A DNA stretch of 64,000 nt from Cylindrobasidium torrendii FP15055 ss-10 (lineage: Eukaryota > Basidiomycota > Agaricomycetes > Agaricales > Physalacriaceae): NCBI GenBank assembly GCA_000934385.1, contig KN880500.1, positions 1 to 64,000 of the forward strand, written 5' to 3'. The notes under the pieces are model-generated. The model was not told the DNA's origin. It saw only the letters and a program-made list of their open reading frames with translations, and did no database searches. Every line of letters begins with the position of its first letter. Positions within the stretch are counted from its first letter, which is position 1. The translations under genes were made by a program, and so were the position numbers. Below, one piece after another: positions 34,537 through 45,860 of the stretch.

Positions 34537-35650
34537 AAACAGAGCGGGCGTTGATTTTTGTGCATACTATATACGTCCACCATGTGACGAGTTCTTGTCG
34601 CATTAGATTTCTATTCACTATCTATACTTAATCCATGATTTATTTAAGAAAAACTTTTTTGAACACCAAAGAAAACGAGTATATAGCAGCACATGCAGAT
34701 TTTGAACTGGATAATAGGCTCGCGTGAACATTGCTACACAATAAATTAATAACGGCCCGACCTCGCCCCCGCAAGCTCAGGTATTCCAAGGACGCATCTT
34801 CCACAACATCGTCGTACCTCCATCTCGTATGCACCTCGCGAGCAACCCCCATGAAGAGCTCTTCACGACGCCGCGTGAACGACCATTCCGGTTTTGGGGA
34901 TAGACATTCTCAGTCATCGTAAGAGAACTTCGGTACATCTCATCATCTAGTTCAAGCATGCTTTTCGCGGTACCAAATGTGTGGTAGAGTATGAGGACTT
35001 CATCAAGCGGTAGGTTCCACGAACGTAGTACTACTAGCCTCTAGAGCAACAACGGCACGAGCTCAGATCTCGTCACCGTTGGACAGTGACATACTCTGAC
35101 ATGCACGCACTCAGATCCGACGCCTGAAAGCTACTGGCCTCATCCGACAAAAAACGGTACACGTTCTTCTCAAGATGTGAAAATCTAACTGAAATACACA
35201 TATTAAACCGCACAAACTCTTCGCGTGAATGCTAGTAGTATCCCAACCGTTGGCGCCCGCTTGAGCAGAGACTACCTACACTCATGAGTATTGAACTTCC
35301 GACAAGATAAGAATTCCGATGTCTTTCGACATATCAAATCAGCTATGCGAATGCAAGCAGGACTTAGTAGCAATACTTCAAACTATACTTTACTCACGCT
35401 TCACCCGGCCCTACAGCTGCAACTGCCTGCCTGTGCCTGCCTGCCGCCGAATTGATGGATGATCGAGCCGATCAGAGAAAGCGTAAAATAAATCTTCGCT
35501 CAAGGTTGTGTTCTTACCACTACCACCGCCCCCCTCTTCCTCTCCTACTTCTCCCTACTATCCAGCACCTGTTCGCACGAATAGGTCATACAGTTCTTTC
35601 CTTTCCCCCTTCCATTCCTCCCGCTTTTTACGTACACTCGCACGCCAGCA
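34537..35650. other. intergenic, 3' flank duplicated at 51.8-52.1 kb
   Basis: No gene supported. The stretch after the finger gene (about 34590-34850) resembles 51800-52050. The last 150 bp before 35651 are CT-rich, probably the promoter and leader of the nucleolin-like gene. Confidence 0.45.
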
Positions 35651-37570
35651 ATGGGATCCAAAATCGACAAAAAGGCCGCCAAGGTCGCCAAGGCCGCGCC
35701 TGCCCCCGCTGTAGCGAAGAAGGAGAAGAGCAGCAAGAAGGAGAAGAAGGTCGAGGAGAAGCCCGCCCCCGCGAAGAAGGAGGAAAAGAAGGTCGAGGCG
35801 AAGAAGGAGAAGAAGAGCAAGGTGTGTTGTAGTTTCTCTGCCTTCATCACTCTTTTTTTTTCTGGTCATGCAGTGTACCTCCTTTTGCGCCCTATCGTTC
35901 TGCTCAATGCCCATCTTTCACCCTTCCACTCTGCGCATCATGCTCCCTCCGCCCTCGTTCCACATCATGCACAGTTTGCTGATCACTTACTCCAGAAAAA
36001 GGCTGCGACGCCGCCCCCACCTCCTCCCGTTGAGAGCTCGAGCTCTGAGGACTCTGAGGAGGAGTCGGATGAGGAGCCAGCTGCGCCTGTGAAGGCCCCT
36101 GCCGCTGCTGCGAAAAAGGCCGAGGTCAGTTTTTGCGTTTTTTTTCTTATCTCCTCCTCTTTTTGCCTCATTCGTTTCGCCCATGCTGATGCTGTGCCAA
36201 CAGTCTTCAGACTCTGAGTCGGACTCTGACTCTGATGAGGAGGAGGCCAAGCCCGCCGCTGTTGCGAATGGCAAGAAGGCTGCGGAGTCAGATGTGCGTG
36301 CATATCTTTTTTGGATGATCCCTTGGGCTGATGACGTGCGTAGGACTCTGATTCGGACTCTGATGATGAGGAAGAGGTGAAGCCCGCTGCCGCTGCTGCC
36401 AAGAAGGTCGAAGCCGAGGTGTGTACTGCTCTCTCTTTCCTCTGTTCATTTGTGCTCAGCGCCGTTGCAGTCTTCTTCTGACGACGACTCTTCGGACGAG
36501 GAAGAGGAGAAACCAAAGGCGGCTCAGGTCAAGGCTGCTGCCAAAGACGACAGCTCGGACTCTGACGACTCTGAGTCTGGTTCTGTGCGTGAACCCAACG
36601 TCTAGTAACGCGCATTCCTGACGATGTTTTGCAGGACTCTGATGTCGACATGGCTGATGCCACCAAGCCCGCCGCCGCTGCTGCGCCGTCCACCAAGCGC
36701 AAGGCAGATGCTGATGAGGAGGTTGCGCCTGCGAAGAAGGCCAAGCTTGACGCCTCTGCTTCCGGCTCGGAAGAAAGTGCAATCATCTTCGTCGGCCGTC
36801 TGTCCTGGAACGTGGATGATGACTGGCTCAAGACCGAGTTTGAGGGCGTCGGCACCGTTGTTGAGGCACGCGTGCAAATGGACCGCAACACAGGCAAGAG
36901 CCGTGGATTCGGATACGTCACGTTCTCGTCCCCTGCAGAGGCGAAGAAGGCGGTGGAGGAGATGAACGGCAAGGAGATCGACGGACGGCCGATCAATGTG
37001 GATATCTCGACCCCGCGGACGCCTCAGGACCGTGCGAAGAAGTTTGGAGATTCGACGAGTGCTGTGAGCGATACTCTGTTCGTTGGCAACTTGAGCTGGG
37101 ATGCGGATGAGGATGCGGTGTGGACGTTCTTTGCGTCGCACGGCGGTGTCAAGTCTGTCCGACTCCCTACGGACCGGGAGACAGGCAAACCCAAGGGATT
37201 CGGATATGTCGAGTTTGAGAGCACTGCTGAGGCACAGAAGGCGTTCGAGGGTGGTGCGGGTGGGGAGATTGCTGGCCGTGCTATCCGTCTGGATTACTCT
37301 CAGCCGAGAGACGCGAACGGTGGAGGCGACCGTGGCGGGCGCGGTGGTGGATTTGGCGGAGGCCGTGGTGGTCGCGGCGGAGACCGTGGGGGGCGCGGTG
37401 GCTTCGGTGGCCGTGGGCGTGGTGGTGACCGCGGCGGCCGTGGCGGATTTGGTGGTCGTGGCGGACGTGGCAGCGACCGTGGCTTTGGCGGGCGCGGTGG
37501 CCGTGGGGGTCCTAACCCACGCACCGGTGGTATCGCTGCTGAGGGCGGTAAGAGCAAGATCACCTTCTAA
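35651..37570 (+). CDS. nucleolin/Gar2/Nsr1-like nucleolar protein
   Basis: Six exons (35651-35821, 35996-36124, 36204-36293, 36344-36418, 36471-36584, 36635-37570), 504 aa. Lys/Ala-rich N-terminus, four acidic Ser/Asp/Glu blocks (SSSSEDSEEESDEE, SDSESDSDSDEEE, DSDSDSDDEEE, SSSDDDSSDEEEE), two RRMs (RRM1 from about 243 with IIFVGRLSW and RGFGYVTF, RRM2 from about 337 with TLFVGNLSW and KGFGYVEF), and a C-terminal RGG/GRGG domain (about 425-490). This order is diagnostic of nucleolin-type proteins acting in pre-rRNA processing and snoRNP assembly. All exons are phase 0, so the acidic blocks are modular. The first intron is long (174 nt). Confidence 0.93.
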
Positions 37571-39237
37571 ACTGAGGTGGTCGAGCTCGATCTTTGAAAA
37601 GGGAACCTGGGGGCACATTCTGGGGCGGCGTACTGTGGGCATTTATTCATTTCGTGGGCTTTGTTGGCTTGTTGGCGTTGGCACTATCCTTTGATCATTG
37701 ATTGGGTGTTGGCTCGTTGGCTCGTGGGCTTTGAACGCGGTGTGGGCTTTTGCTCGTCGGTTTGGGCGTTTGTTGGCTGTTTTCTCGGGGTTGTGCTCCC
37801 TACCTCCCAGGTTATGTTTCTGTTTTCTCTCTCTCCTCGACTTTATGTTTACTTTTTCGATGTATTTGTATAATAGTAGATCTATGTGTGCGATCCAATT
37901 TTACTGTGTGTTGTTGCAAGTTGTCAATGGTTGGATCGTGTTTAGTATCAGCGCTCGTCAAATAAACCAGCCGACTAGGATCTAAGAGGTTTTAGTCGTC
38001 CTAAACGGATAGTCTATAGATACCAGACTGGGCACTTCACTATTTGACACGTGCCCTCTTCTGCCTCTGTAAATAGTGCCCTCTTCTGCCTCTGTAAATA
38101 ACGAGCATAGGCAACACCGTCTTCTGGCGACAACATTGTAAGTACCAAGAATGTAAAATTCCGCCTCTTGTTTATTCTTATGGTATTTTCTCGCATGCGC
38201 ACGTTCCTTGATTGTCTTTCAAAACATCTATGTACCATCGTTGACCAAAGAAATCATGATTTAGTTGATAGCGCGAACAAATTGACGACTGCTGAATTGG
38301 ACAGCGGCCCTTATGTAAGCTCAAGCAGAAATATGTTCGCCAATCGGGCCGACGATCAGATTCACTCTGCCTTTCACCACCACTGGCCAGGTTCCAACTG
38401 GGCTCTCACAGCCGCCGACAAATTTGATGGAATAGACGAAGGATTTCTGCGCTCTTCGGCTTAAGGATAGTACACAATGATGGATTCAGGAACGACGTCG
38501 CCTATGTCACAAAAACGAATGGGTGAGCTGCATTGGAAAGCGCAGGGTGTCAGAACCGTGTCTGCTTTCACTGTGCGCCATCCTAAAGCCATAATGTCAG
38601 TAGATTTTGCTTCATGTGGTCGATACCGGTGTACGCTACTCTCCTTGCGTCTCTATTGGATACACATTGCAATCGAATTGCAGAACGATCGACCTCCCAT
38701 GATTACTATACTACGCGCGAATTTGGCCTCACTGACATTCAAGCTATCATCGGGGCCATGAACACCCTATGCACTGCACATTCTACCAATCAACTTCCAT
38801 TTCCATGAGCAATATACTTACGCCTGGTTAACCTCCAGGTTTCTCAGAGGGCGCCGGCAAGCACTCGCTCTTGATCGTGTGTGTGCTCGTTCAGCTGATT
38901 ACATTAAGGTATACGCAGGTGTATCCGGGGCTTTCTTCACAAGAATTGGAATCATTCTGACTGTAACGTCAGCAGAACATCAATGGCTCATTGCATATCG
39001 CCACCAGCGGGGCCACCACGACTTCAGTGACCCCTTGACGTCCTCGAATCAACACTGCATATCGCCACCCACCACCGCGGCCACCACCACCAGAACTTCA
39101 GCGATCCCCTGACCTCTTCACGTTCTGACAGCAAGAACGTATGTGAAGACAAAGACTCTACAGCCAGCGTCAGGTCTGGAAGTATATAAGATACAAACTT
39201 GGAGTCTTTCTCTTCATCGCCTTTTACTACTCAAAAC
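37571..39237. other. intergenic, contains a 25-bp tandem duplication
   Basis: No supported gene. A perfect 25-bp direct repeat occupies 38051-38075 and 38076-38100. The last part holds the promoter of the second tyrosinase, with TATATAAG at 39183-39190. Confidence 0.5.
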
Positions 39238-40957
39238 ATGTCTCCCACTATCATTATCAAAGGCGCAACCGGACCCGCTGAAGAACGTCTCAACATCTAC
39301 GAATTCGTCAAGCCCAAGAACAACAAGCAGTTTTCGCTTTACATCTTGGCTACTTGGTGCGCTTGCGTCGCTTTCGAGCGACGGCAATTCTAACGGGTTG
39401 GTTTCGTAGAACGCATGATGGAAAAGGAACAAACCGACGAGAAGTCCTTCTTCGCGGTCGGCGGCATCCATGGTCTGCCCTATGAGCCATGGAACGACAA
39501 TGTCAAACAAGTGAACGACTCGGAGGACAGGTGGCAGGGCTACTGCTCGCATGGCACTGTCCTCTTCCCGACGTTCCATCGCCCGTACGTCTTTCTCATC
39601 GAGGTATTTCTTCCCCTTTATCAGCTTTGTCGAGGTTATACTGACTACTACTTGCAGCAATTCCTTCAAGCCGAAGCAATATCCATCGCGGAGCAATACC
39701 CTTCGGAGCTGAAGCATGAGTACAAGGAAGCTGCACAGAAGTTACGCCAGCCGTTCTGGGACTGGGCGTCTCAAAGCGTCCCGCCCCCGGAAGTCATTTC
39801 GCTCGAGGAAGTCGAAATCGTCACGCCGGACGGGGAAGAAGTACGATGCGCAAGAATCCTCTGCGCCGATACAAGTTCAATTCCCATCCATGCAAAGTTC
39901 CCTCCCTCCTTCAGTCAGTACTTATGCGACGACGTTGCGCCACCCAACCACTGCCGACTCGAAGGCGGAGGATAACGTCGCCGACCTTGAAAGGTGCCCA
40001 TCTTCAAGGATCATAGAGTACAAGCAAAACTGACGCTAGCTTCTTGTAGGACTCCCTCTGGAGCGAAACGGCAGCCAAACGCGCGAGAGGACGTTTAATA
40101 TGCTCACGTATATGCGGACGACTGGCCCTTGATGAGCAACAGCACGTTGAAGTCGAATATGCGCGCGAGCGCCGACTCGCTCGAGGGCATCCACAATAGC
40201 ATCCACGTCTATGTCGGCGGTACTAGAGGACACATGGCATACCCCATTGTCGCCTAAGGTTTGTGTCTTTTGGTCATTGAGCTTCTTAGTGCTGACACGA
40301 TGGTAGGCTTCGACCCAATCTTCATGCTGCACCATGCCAACGTGGATCGCTTGCTTTCTCTGTGGTTCCGCGCTCCATCCAGGCAAGTGGGTCACACCTG
40401 GAAACTCGAAGTATGGGACACGGACCATCCCGCCGAATTCGATTGTTGATATAAATACCGGTATATTCTTTCCCTCCTCGACCATTGATCGCTGCATAGC
40501 TCACAGACATTTTAGACCTGGTACCATTCTGGAACTCGTACACTACATACTGGACATCAGCAGGGCTAACTCAGGTGCACAACACCGGATACAAGTATCC
40601 CGAGTTTAAGGACGTTGGCATATACGATACTGAGGCATTAGTCCGTACTAAGATTCTGGAAAAGGTGAACGCGCTGTACGGCCCAAGCGAACTTCTCGCC
40701 ATGGGAGACGGACTATTGGATTGGGCTATCCACGTTCAGGTCAATCAATATGATGATGCACTTGGCGGAAAGCTCGTTTTCCGTCCTCCTTTCAAGTTCT
40801 CCGCAAGGTCGAGGACAGCTAACCCTGAAGAAGAGGACTGGTTTTGCAGAGCCGAACTTCTACTTACATTGGTTCAGTCGACCGCGTTCGTCAATAGGTA
40901 TGTGTACCATCCATTGCCGCAGGGAGCGAAAACTGACACCTTTCTCTGACCGTATTA
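39238..40957 (+). pseudogene. second tyrosinase, left part, damaged
   Basis: Starts MSPTIIIKGATG and follows the exon order of the intact tyrosinase: [74 protein letters not shown], and TKILEKVNALYG near 40650. Copper ligands are still readable but in several frames: one extra base near 39352 at the first splice junction, a shift after DGEEVR (about 39840), a stop replacing the junction after PIVA (about 40255), a shift after LSLW (about 40365), and more near 40770-40860. A transposon interrupts it at 40957/40958, at the acceptor of the intron before the CANC exon. Some indels near the gap may be assembly errors. Confidence 0.8.
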
Positions 40958-41063
40958 CAGAGTCTTGCATTGAAACTGCGAAATTCCGCCGGCGAAATTT
41001 TGGCACGTGATACCTTCTCGTGACCGCCTAAGCACGTTGCATGTCGCGCAACTCGCGCTGAGC
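40958..41063 (+). repeat. left terminal inverted repeat
   Basis: 106 bp, inverted match of 44372-44477 with two differences near the inner end (CACGTTGCATG against CACATTGCGTG). Confidence 0.92.
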
Positions 41064-41169
41064 TTTGCCTTGTACAACCACCAAGCAACCGCCAACTACT
41101 TGCTACATAGCATTGATAATGTATGTAACTCAGATAACTGTCTTCTCCTACCTAATGTGAGGGTCAGTA

Positions 41170-42202
41170 ATGGCACGGTACTACGATGCAAGAAGGCCCC
41201 AGCTCTCTCATGAGCAACGATGGAACATTGTGCGCTGGCGATACGAAGACAGGAAATCCGTGGCCGATATTGCGCAGCTAGTACGCCGCCATCCGGCCAC
41301 GGTCTACCGTATACTCTCAATGTTTGGCATGCACGGGAATGTGTATAACCCGGACGCTCAGGCGCGACGTCGACGCCGGATCCTGGATATGACTGCGGTA
41401 TCTTTTATTTCGTCTGAAATACGTGCCAACCCTGCCATATATCTGGATGAAATTCAGCACCTTCTCCTTGAACGTCTCGAAATCAGTGTCTCGATCGCAA
41501 CATTATCCCGTACGGTCCACCGTCTTGGACACACACACAAGCTCATCTCTCCCATTGCCCTCCAACGGAATGAGCTCCTCTGCTCAACATGGATAGCAGA
41601 GTATGGCGACATTCCCATGGAATACTTTGTCTGGCTCGATGAATCGAGTGTCGACAATCTTACACATCAGCGCACTCACGGTTGGGCCCCAGTTGGTCTC
41701 TCCTGTGTTCGTCGGACCACCACAATCCGTGGCGAACGATTTTCGATCCTTCCAGCTCTCACCACCGAGGGAATCATTGCTCTCGACATCTTTACTGGCT
41801 CGGTCACAAAGGAGATTTTCATTCATTTCCTTGGAGACTTGGTATGCATGTATCTCAATTGGCTGACAGCAGAGCGGCACTGACACACCTCAGATTCCGC
41901 ATCTCACCCCGTATCCTGGTCCACGGAGTGTTGTTGTCCTTGACAACTGTGCCATTCATCACGATGCTGACATTCGTCGAATCATTGTTGACGAGTGCGG
42001 CGCTCGACTGGTTTACCTTCCTCCGTACTCGCCGCACCTCAATCCCATCGAACAGGCTTTCTCGGCAATCAAGGCATATTTGCGGCGCCATGAAGCAGAC
42101 GTGTTGGACGAGGCAGCGCGGCCATGGATCATTCACCAAGCAGCAGAGCATGTATCTCCTGAGGACGCGGAGGGCTGGATTCTAAATTGTGGTTACACTT
42201 AG
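41170..42202 (+). CDS. Tc1/mariner-type DDE transposase
   Basis: Two exons, 41170-41841 and 41894-42202, 326 aa; the intron is GTATGC...CTCAG. N-terminal helix-turn-helix (LSHEQRWNIVRWRYEDRKS, then VADIAQLVRRHPATVYRIL). Catalytic residues are Asp in FVWLDESSVDN, Asp in VVVLDNCAIHHD and Glu in PPYSPHLNPIEQAFS, with 35 residues between the second Asp and the Glu. This fits the IS630/Tc1/mariner superfamily, which cuts and pastes at TA. The protein is intact. It lies just inside the left inverted repeat. Confidence 0.92.
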
Positions 42203-42393
42203 TCGCATTTGTCTCCATACCAGTGGTTTCACTTAGTTGCATCGTCCCCATACCAGTAAATTCAAGCATCCAAGTCTCTTGTTGAATTATTTCGGATTCC
42301 CCTTGTGACTAGAGAAATCCTATAAGTAGAGTAGGCTGAGTGCGATATATGAGCTTGCTGAAATCTTCCTTCCCATCTTTTGAACCATACACA

Positions 42394-44236
42394 ATGATCC
42401 ATTCCCATCTCGAGGACGTGCCACCCAAGCCTTCGGATGTCTGGCTTGAGAATCCTGGCTGGATTGGTATGTTGACTTTGATTTAAGCCTTGATTATTTC
42501 TGACATATAATTAAGATGGTGCACTGCCTACTCCAGTTGCATACATTGACAAGCATGCAATGGTTCGAGCACTGCGCCACTGGGATCCAACTTCGCATCA
42601 CATTGATCAGCTCGAGGCCGATCTTTTGCGCGAGTCCGATTTTCATGATCGACTTGCCGCCATCAATTCTTCAGGACCACCACCATTCCACACGCCGCAT
42701 GTCCCTCATCCATCATCACAAGCTACGGTTCTTCATGGTGTGTTTCAAACATACCAAATTGACTCTATCTCATTCACAATGTTGTAGCTGCTATCGAGCC
42801 GGAGTTCCCCACGACAATTTCCCTTCTCCAGTACATTCCCCAGCCCGCAAAGGTCAGCAAGAACGGACGTGTCACGCAGCCCGATGCAGCAAAGAAGGGC
42901 ATCGGCAAAGATCTCCAGCTGGTGTTCGGGGACCTGTCTCGGACCGAGGTCTTACGGCGCGCATTTGACGCACATCAAGTTGGCTTGCAGTACGAGCCTG
43001 GCCCTCAGCGTGGCCCGCCGATGAAGATGTGGTGGACTGGCCGGTGCGTTCCTTACACAGCCATAAGACAGATCCTCATTTCTTTGTTTGCAGCCAGAAA
43101 GGAGGTGCGACAACCATCGAGACCGATTTGGAATATTCGAACGCCATTGCATCCCTCAAATCTCGCAAGGGAAAGACCCAGGTCACGATTGAGCTCGACG
43201 TGGACGAGCTGTATCCATTTCGACGAGCAATCTTGGTGTGTACCATCTTGATATTCACCGTCTTCTACTGACAGCTTTTTTCTGGATGCTAGGATGCACC
43301 GCTGCCCTCAAATGTAGTGAAGTCAACACCTATTCCTGGTGCTGCCCCAAGCAATGGACTCCTTCTTGGGACTCATGTACGTGTATTCCATTCCCTAGAT
43401 ATCAACATCTCATCCTACTCCAAGGTTCCCATCATGGACTCATTTTCGCCCGAAACACAAGTGAACGGCACCTGGATCCTTCAGCTTCGCACGAAATGGC
43501 TTTGCCAAGATCCCACTCACGCTGGAGAGAATGGCGCTCCGGGGCACTGCTGGCGAGATGCAAATGGCTGTCACATTGGCGTGAGCAATAACGGGTTCAA
43601 AGTATGGGGTGCTGCCTGTGTGAGTCTGCCAGTCCCAGGGTATAACCTCTGCCTTATCATTCACAGGCCGCTCGTGTCGAAGGTGTCTCGCTGGAATGTC
43701 CACCCAACTCGCCTGAGTTTGACTTCCGGCGTGATGGCAGTCGGCGCGATACAAATTCCGGCCCACGTCCTCGCGGTCAAACAGGCCCACGGTCTGCAAA
43801 GCGCGAGGCAACCAATGATGCCAGTGACCCCTTGGTATCGTTTGGCAAGCTTATCGGTGGGTTGATTTCGGCCCGTGTTGCGCCTGCAACGCCCAAGCAT
43901 CGGAACACCGACGACTCGCCGGTGTCAACACCTCGCAAACGCCGTCGTCGTGATTCAACTCCCGAGCCGCCCTCATCTCCTATTGCGCCACCTCCTTCTG
44001 AAGAAATTCAGAGGTGTGTTGACGCATTTCTTCGCAAGAAGCGCATTGACTGGACCCCGTACATCGACATACTGATGGAACATTCATTTACGCCAGACAT
44101 AATGGGCATGGTTGGGATGGTGCGTCTTCAAGAACTGCTGCCTGCGGCGCCAGAGGGCGAAGTCATGCGTTGGATGAAGCATTGTGATGAGTACACCGCC
44201 AGGCAGAGGTCACCGAAGAAGCGTCGTACTAACTGA
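42394..44236 (+). CDS. transposon passenger protein, unknown function
   Basis: Six exons (42394-42466, 42516-42737, 42788-43043, 43094-43235, 43293-43619, 43667-44236), 529 aa; every junction is GT-AG and in frame. The N-terminus is MIHSHLEDVPPKPSDVW. The middle has no domain I recognise; notable segments are KKGIGKDLQLVFGDLSRTEV, MKMWWTG and TWILQLRTKWLCQDP. The C-terminal half is Pro/Ser/Arg-rich with two nuclear-localisation-like clusters (PRKRRRRDS, SPKKRRTN) around a probably helical segment (RIDWTPYIDILMEHSF). It sits entirely between the inverted repeats and is conserved as an open gene. It could be a transposition accessory factor or a captured host gene. Confidence 0.75.
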
Positions 44237-44371
44237 TCCATTTTGAATTTGGCCTGTTTAATAACTTCCAATAGAACTATATCGCACTAATTAGTAATTC
44301 AACTATTCCATATACTTCTCTAATCCATTGCTTCGCTATCGACTGGCTATCAATTACCATTGAAACTGCTT

Positions 44372-44477
44372 GCTCAGCGCGAGTTGCGCGACACGCAATG
44401 TGCTTAGGCGGTCACGAGAAGGTATCACGTGCCAAAATTTCGCCGGCGGAATTTCGCAGTTTCAATGCAAGACTCTG
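44372..44477 (-). repeat. right terminal inverted repeat
   Basis: 106 bp, inverted copy of 40958-41063, followed by the TA target duplication. Confidence 0.92.
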
Positions 44478-44569
44478 TAGTCTTCCTGAGCGATTGCGCA
44501 AACTGCACCCAGAACCGTGACGCAACGATTGAGGGCGTTGTGCAACTTAACAAGAGCATGGTAGCTCGA
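44478..44569 (+). pseudogene. second tyrosinase, fragment after the transposon
   Basis: Continues the tyrosinase exon interrupted at 40957 (DCANCTQNRDATIEGVVQL) and stops at the assembly gap. The same segment recurs at 44977-45067. Confidence 0.8.
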
Positions 44570-44669
44570 NNNNNNNNNNNNNNNNNNNNNNNNNNNNNNN
44601 NNNNNNNNNNNNNNNNNNNNNNNNNNNNNNNNNNNNNNNNNNNNNNNNNNNNNNNNNNNNNNNNNNNNN
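44570..44669. other. assembly gap of 100 N
   Basis: Exactly 100 N, the conventional gap of unknown size. Flanks overlap in content: 40648-40957 plus 44478-44569 on the left correspond to 44670-45067 on the right. Confidence 0.98.
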
Positions 44670-45363
44670 TACTAAGATTCTGGAAAAGGTGAACGCGCTG
44701 TACGGCCCAAGCGAACTTCTCGCCATGGGAGACGGACTATTGGATTGGGCTATCCACGTTCAGGTCAAGCAATATGATGATGCACTTGGCGGAAGCTCGT
44801 TTTCCGTCCTCCTTTTTCTCCGCGAGGTCGAGGACAGCTACCCTGAAGAAGAGGGACTGGTTTTGCAGAGCCGAACTTCTACTTACATTGGTTCAGTCGA
44901 CACGCGTTCGTCAATAGGTATGTGTACATCCCATTGCCGCAGGGAGCGAAAACTGACACCTTCTCTGACCGTATTAGTCTTCCTGAGCGATTGCGCAAAC
45001 TGCACCCAGAACCGTGACGCAACGAATTGAGGGCGTTGTGCAACTTAACAAAGAGCATGGTAGCTCGAGGTGAAATCAAGTCGTTTGACCGATCCGAGGG
45101 TCGCGCGTTACCTGGAGTACAACCTGGTCTGGCGCATTCAAAAGGTATGTGCGTCTCTCTTAGTCCACCTCAGGCGCGGTCTCATAATTTGGCAGGCGGA
45201 CGGCGGCGTTGTTGATCCTGCCGAAGTAAAGTCGACTCGAAGTGACTGTTCTGGCGAGAACGCTGGAGCTTCCGTGGGGAACAACGATTCCCGTCCCTAA
45301 GGGTGAACCAGAATTCTTTGACCACATTACGCACGGACACGCGGGAGGGTCAAAGAAGGCGTA
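44670..45363 (+). pseudogene. second tyrosinase, 3' part without transposon
   Basis: Starts at TKILEKVNALYG, repeats the sequence already seen at 40648-40957 without the insertion, and continues to the C-terminal region (GLAHSKG-containing intron, then VVDPAEV). Its [20 protein letters not shown] segment is in frame where the left copy is not. Frame breaks remain: after PEEE (about 44850), in the CANC exon (one extra base, shared with the left copy), and before the last exon's LEVTVLAR-like frame (about 45235). The final frame ends at a TAA at 45361-45363. It is probably the other haplotype of the same locus rather than a second gene. Confidence 0.75.
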
Positions 45364-45780
45364 AAAATTGCGATGGTCAAGAAGTTCAGTAAATTGTAGT
45401 TTTGCTTAGCACGAACAATGTAGTAGTTTGACCCGCTATGAAAAGATTGGAATGATATTGGCGCTCTTAAGAGTCGTACTATGTCCATGATAGTCGCCTG
45501 AATATTCAACATAGCCTGGGAGTCAGATGTCAAAGCTCGACTGGCACTTTGGTTCTGCGGCCTATCTACATACCAAGCGTTTGTTATTGCTTCTGAAGTT
45601 TGAGAACGCTTGTAGGAGGTTCAACACCAGCGCCAATGTTGAGTCCGTGTCTTGTGTTGCGAAGCCGATTTCCAGTGGCTTTTAGGAAAGCCAGCCTTCA
45701 TTCACATCGAATAATTGAGTAGCTCCATTGTCCAAGACGTCGCTCTCCAAACTCGAAAGAAAAAAGAATGCTCCGCCTAG
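45364..45780. other. intergenic, no supported gene
   Basis: Only short frames without motifs. Confidence 0.5.
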
Positions 45781-45860
45781 TGGACACTCGGGTGATTGAA
45801 ACCCGGACCTCCCGCATGCGACTATGCAAAGCGGGCGCTCTACCACTGAGCTAAACGCCC
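45781..45860 (-). tRNA. tRNA-Ala (TGC) with 8-nt insertion at 37/38
   Basis: Identical to the 72-nt Ala(TGC) at 20981 except for 8 extra nucleotides (TAGTCGCA) directly after A37, so the anticodon arm reads CCCGC-TTTGCA-TAGTCGCA-TGCGGG. Position 37/38 is the canonical tRNA intron site. It may be a very short intron or a 4-bp-flanked duplication (GCAT-AGTC-GCAT) that kills the gene. Confidence 0.75.

Larger units (their letters stand above)
40958..44477 (+). mobile_element. TA-flanked DDE transposon with 106-bp TIRs and a passenger gene
   Basis: Inverted termini 40958-41063 and 44372-44477 begin CAGAGTCTTGCATTGAAACT and match over 106 bp with two differences. A TA dinucleotide precedes (40956-40957) and follows (44478-44479) the element, and the sequence to the right of the gap has the uninterrupted site with one TA (44975-44976), so the target duplication is TA as in Tc1/mariner. 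Inside are a transposase (41170-42202) and a six-exon gene of unknown function (42394-44236), both on the plus strand. Both reading frames look intact and the TIRs are nearly identical, so insertion was recent. Confidence 0.92.

Noticed and set aside
44670..45363. Interpretation as a genuine tandem tyrosinase duplicate
   Set aside because: The overlap ends exactly at the gap on both sides, which fits overlapping haplotype contigs better than a duplication.
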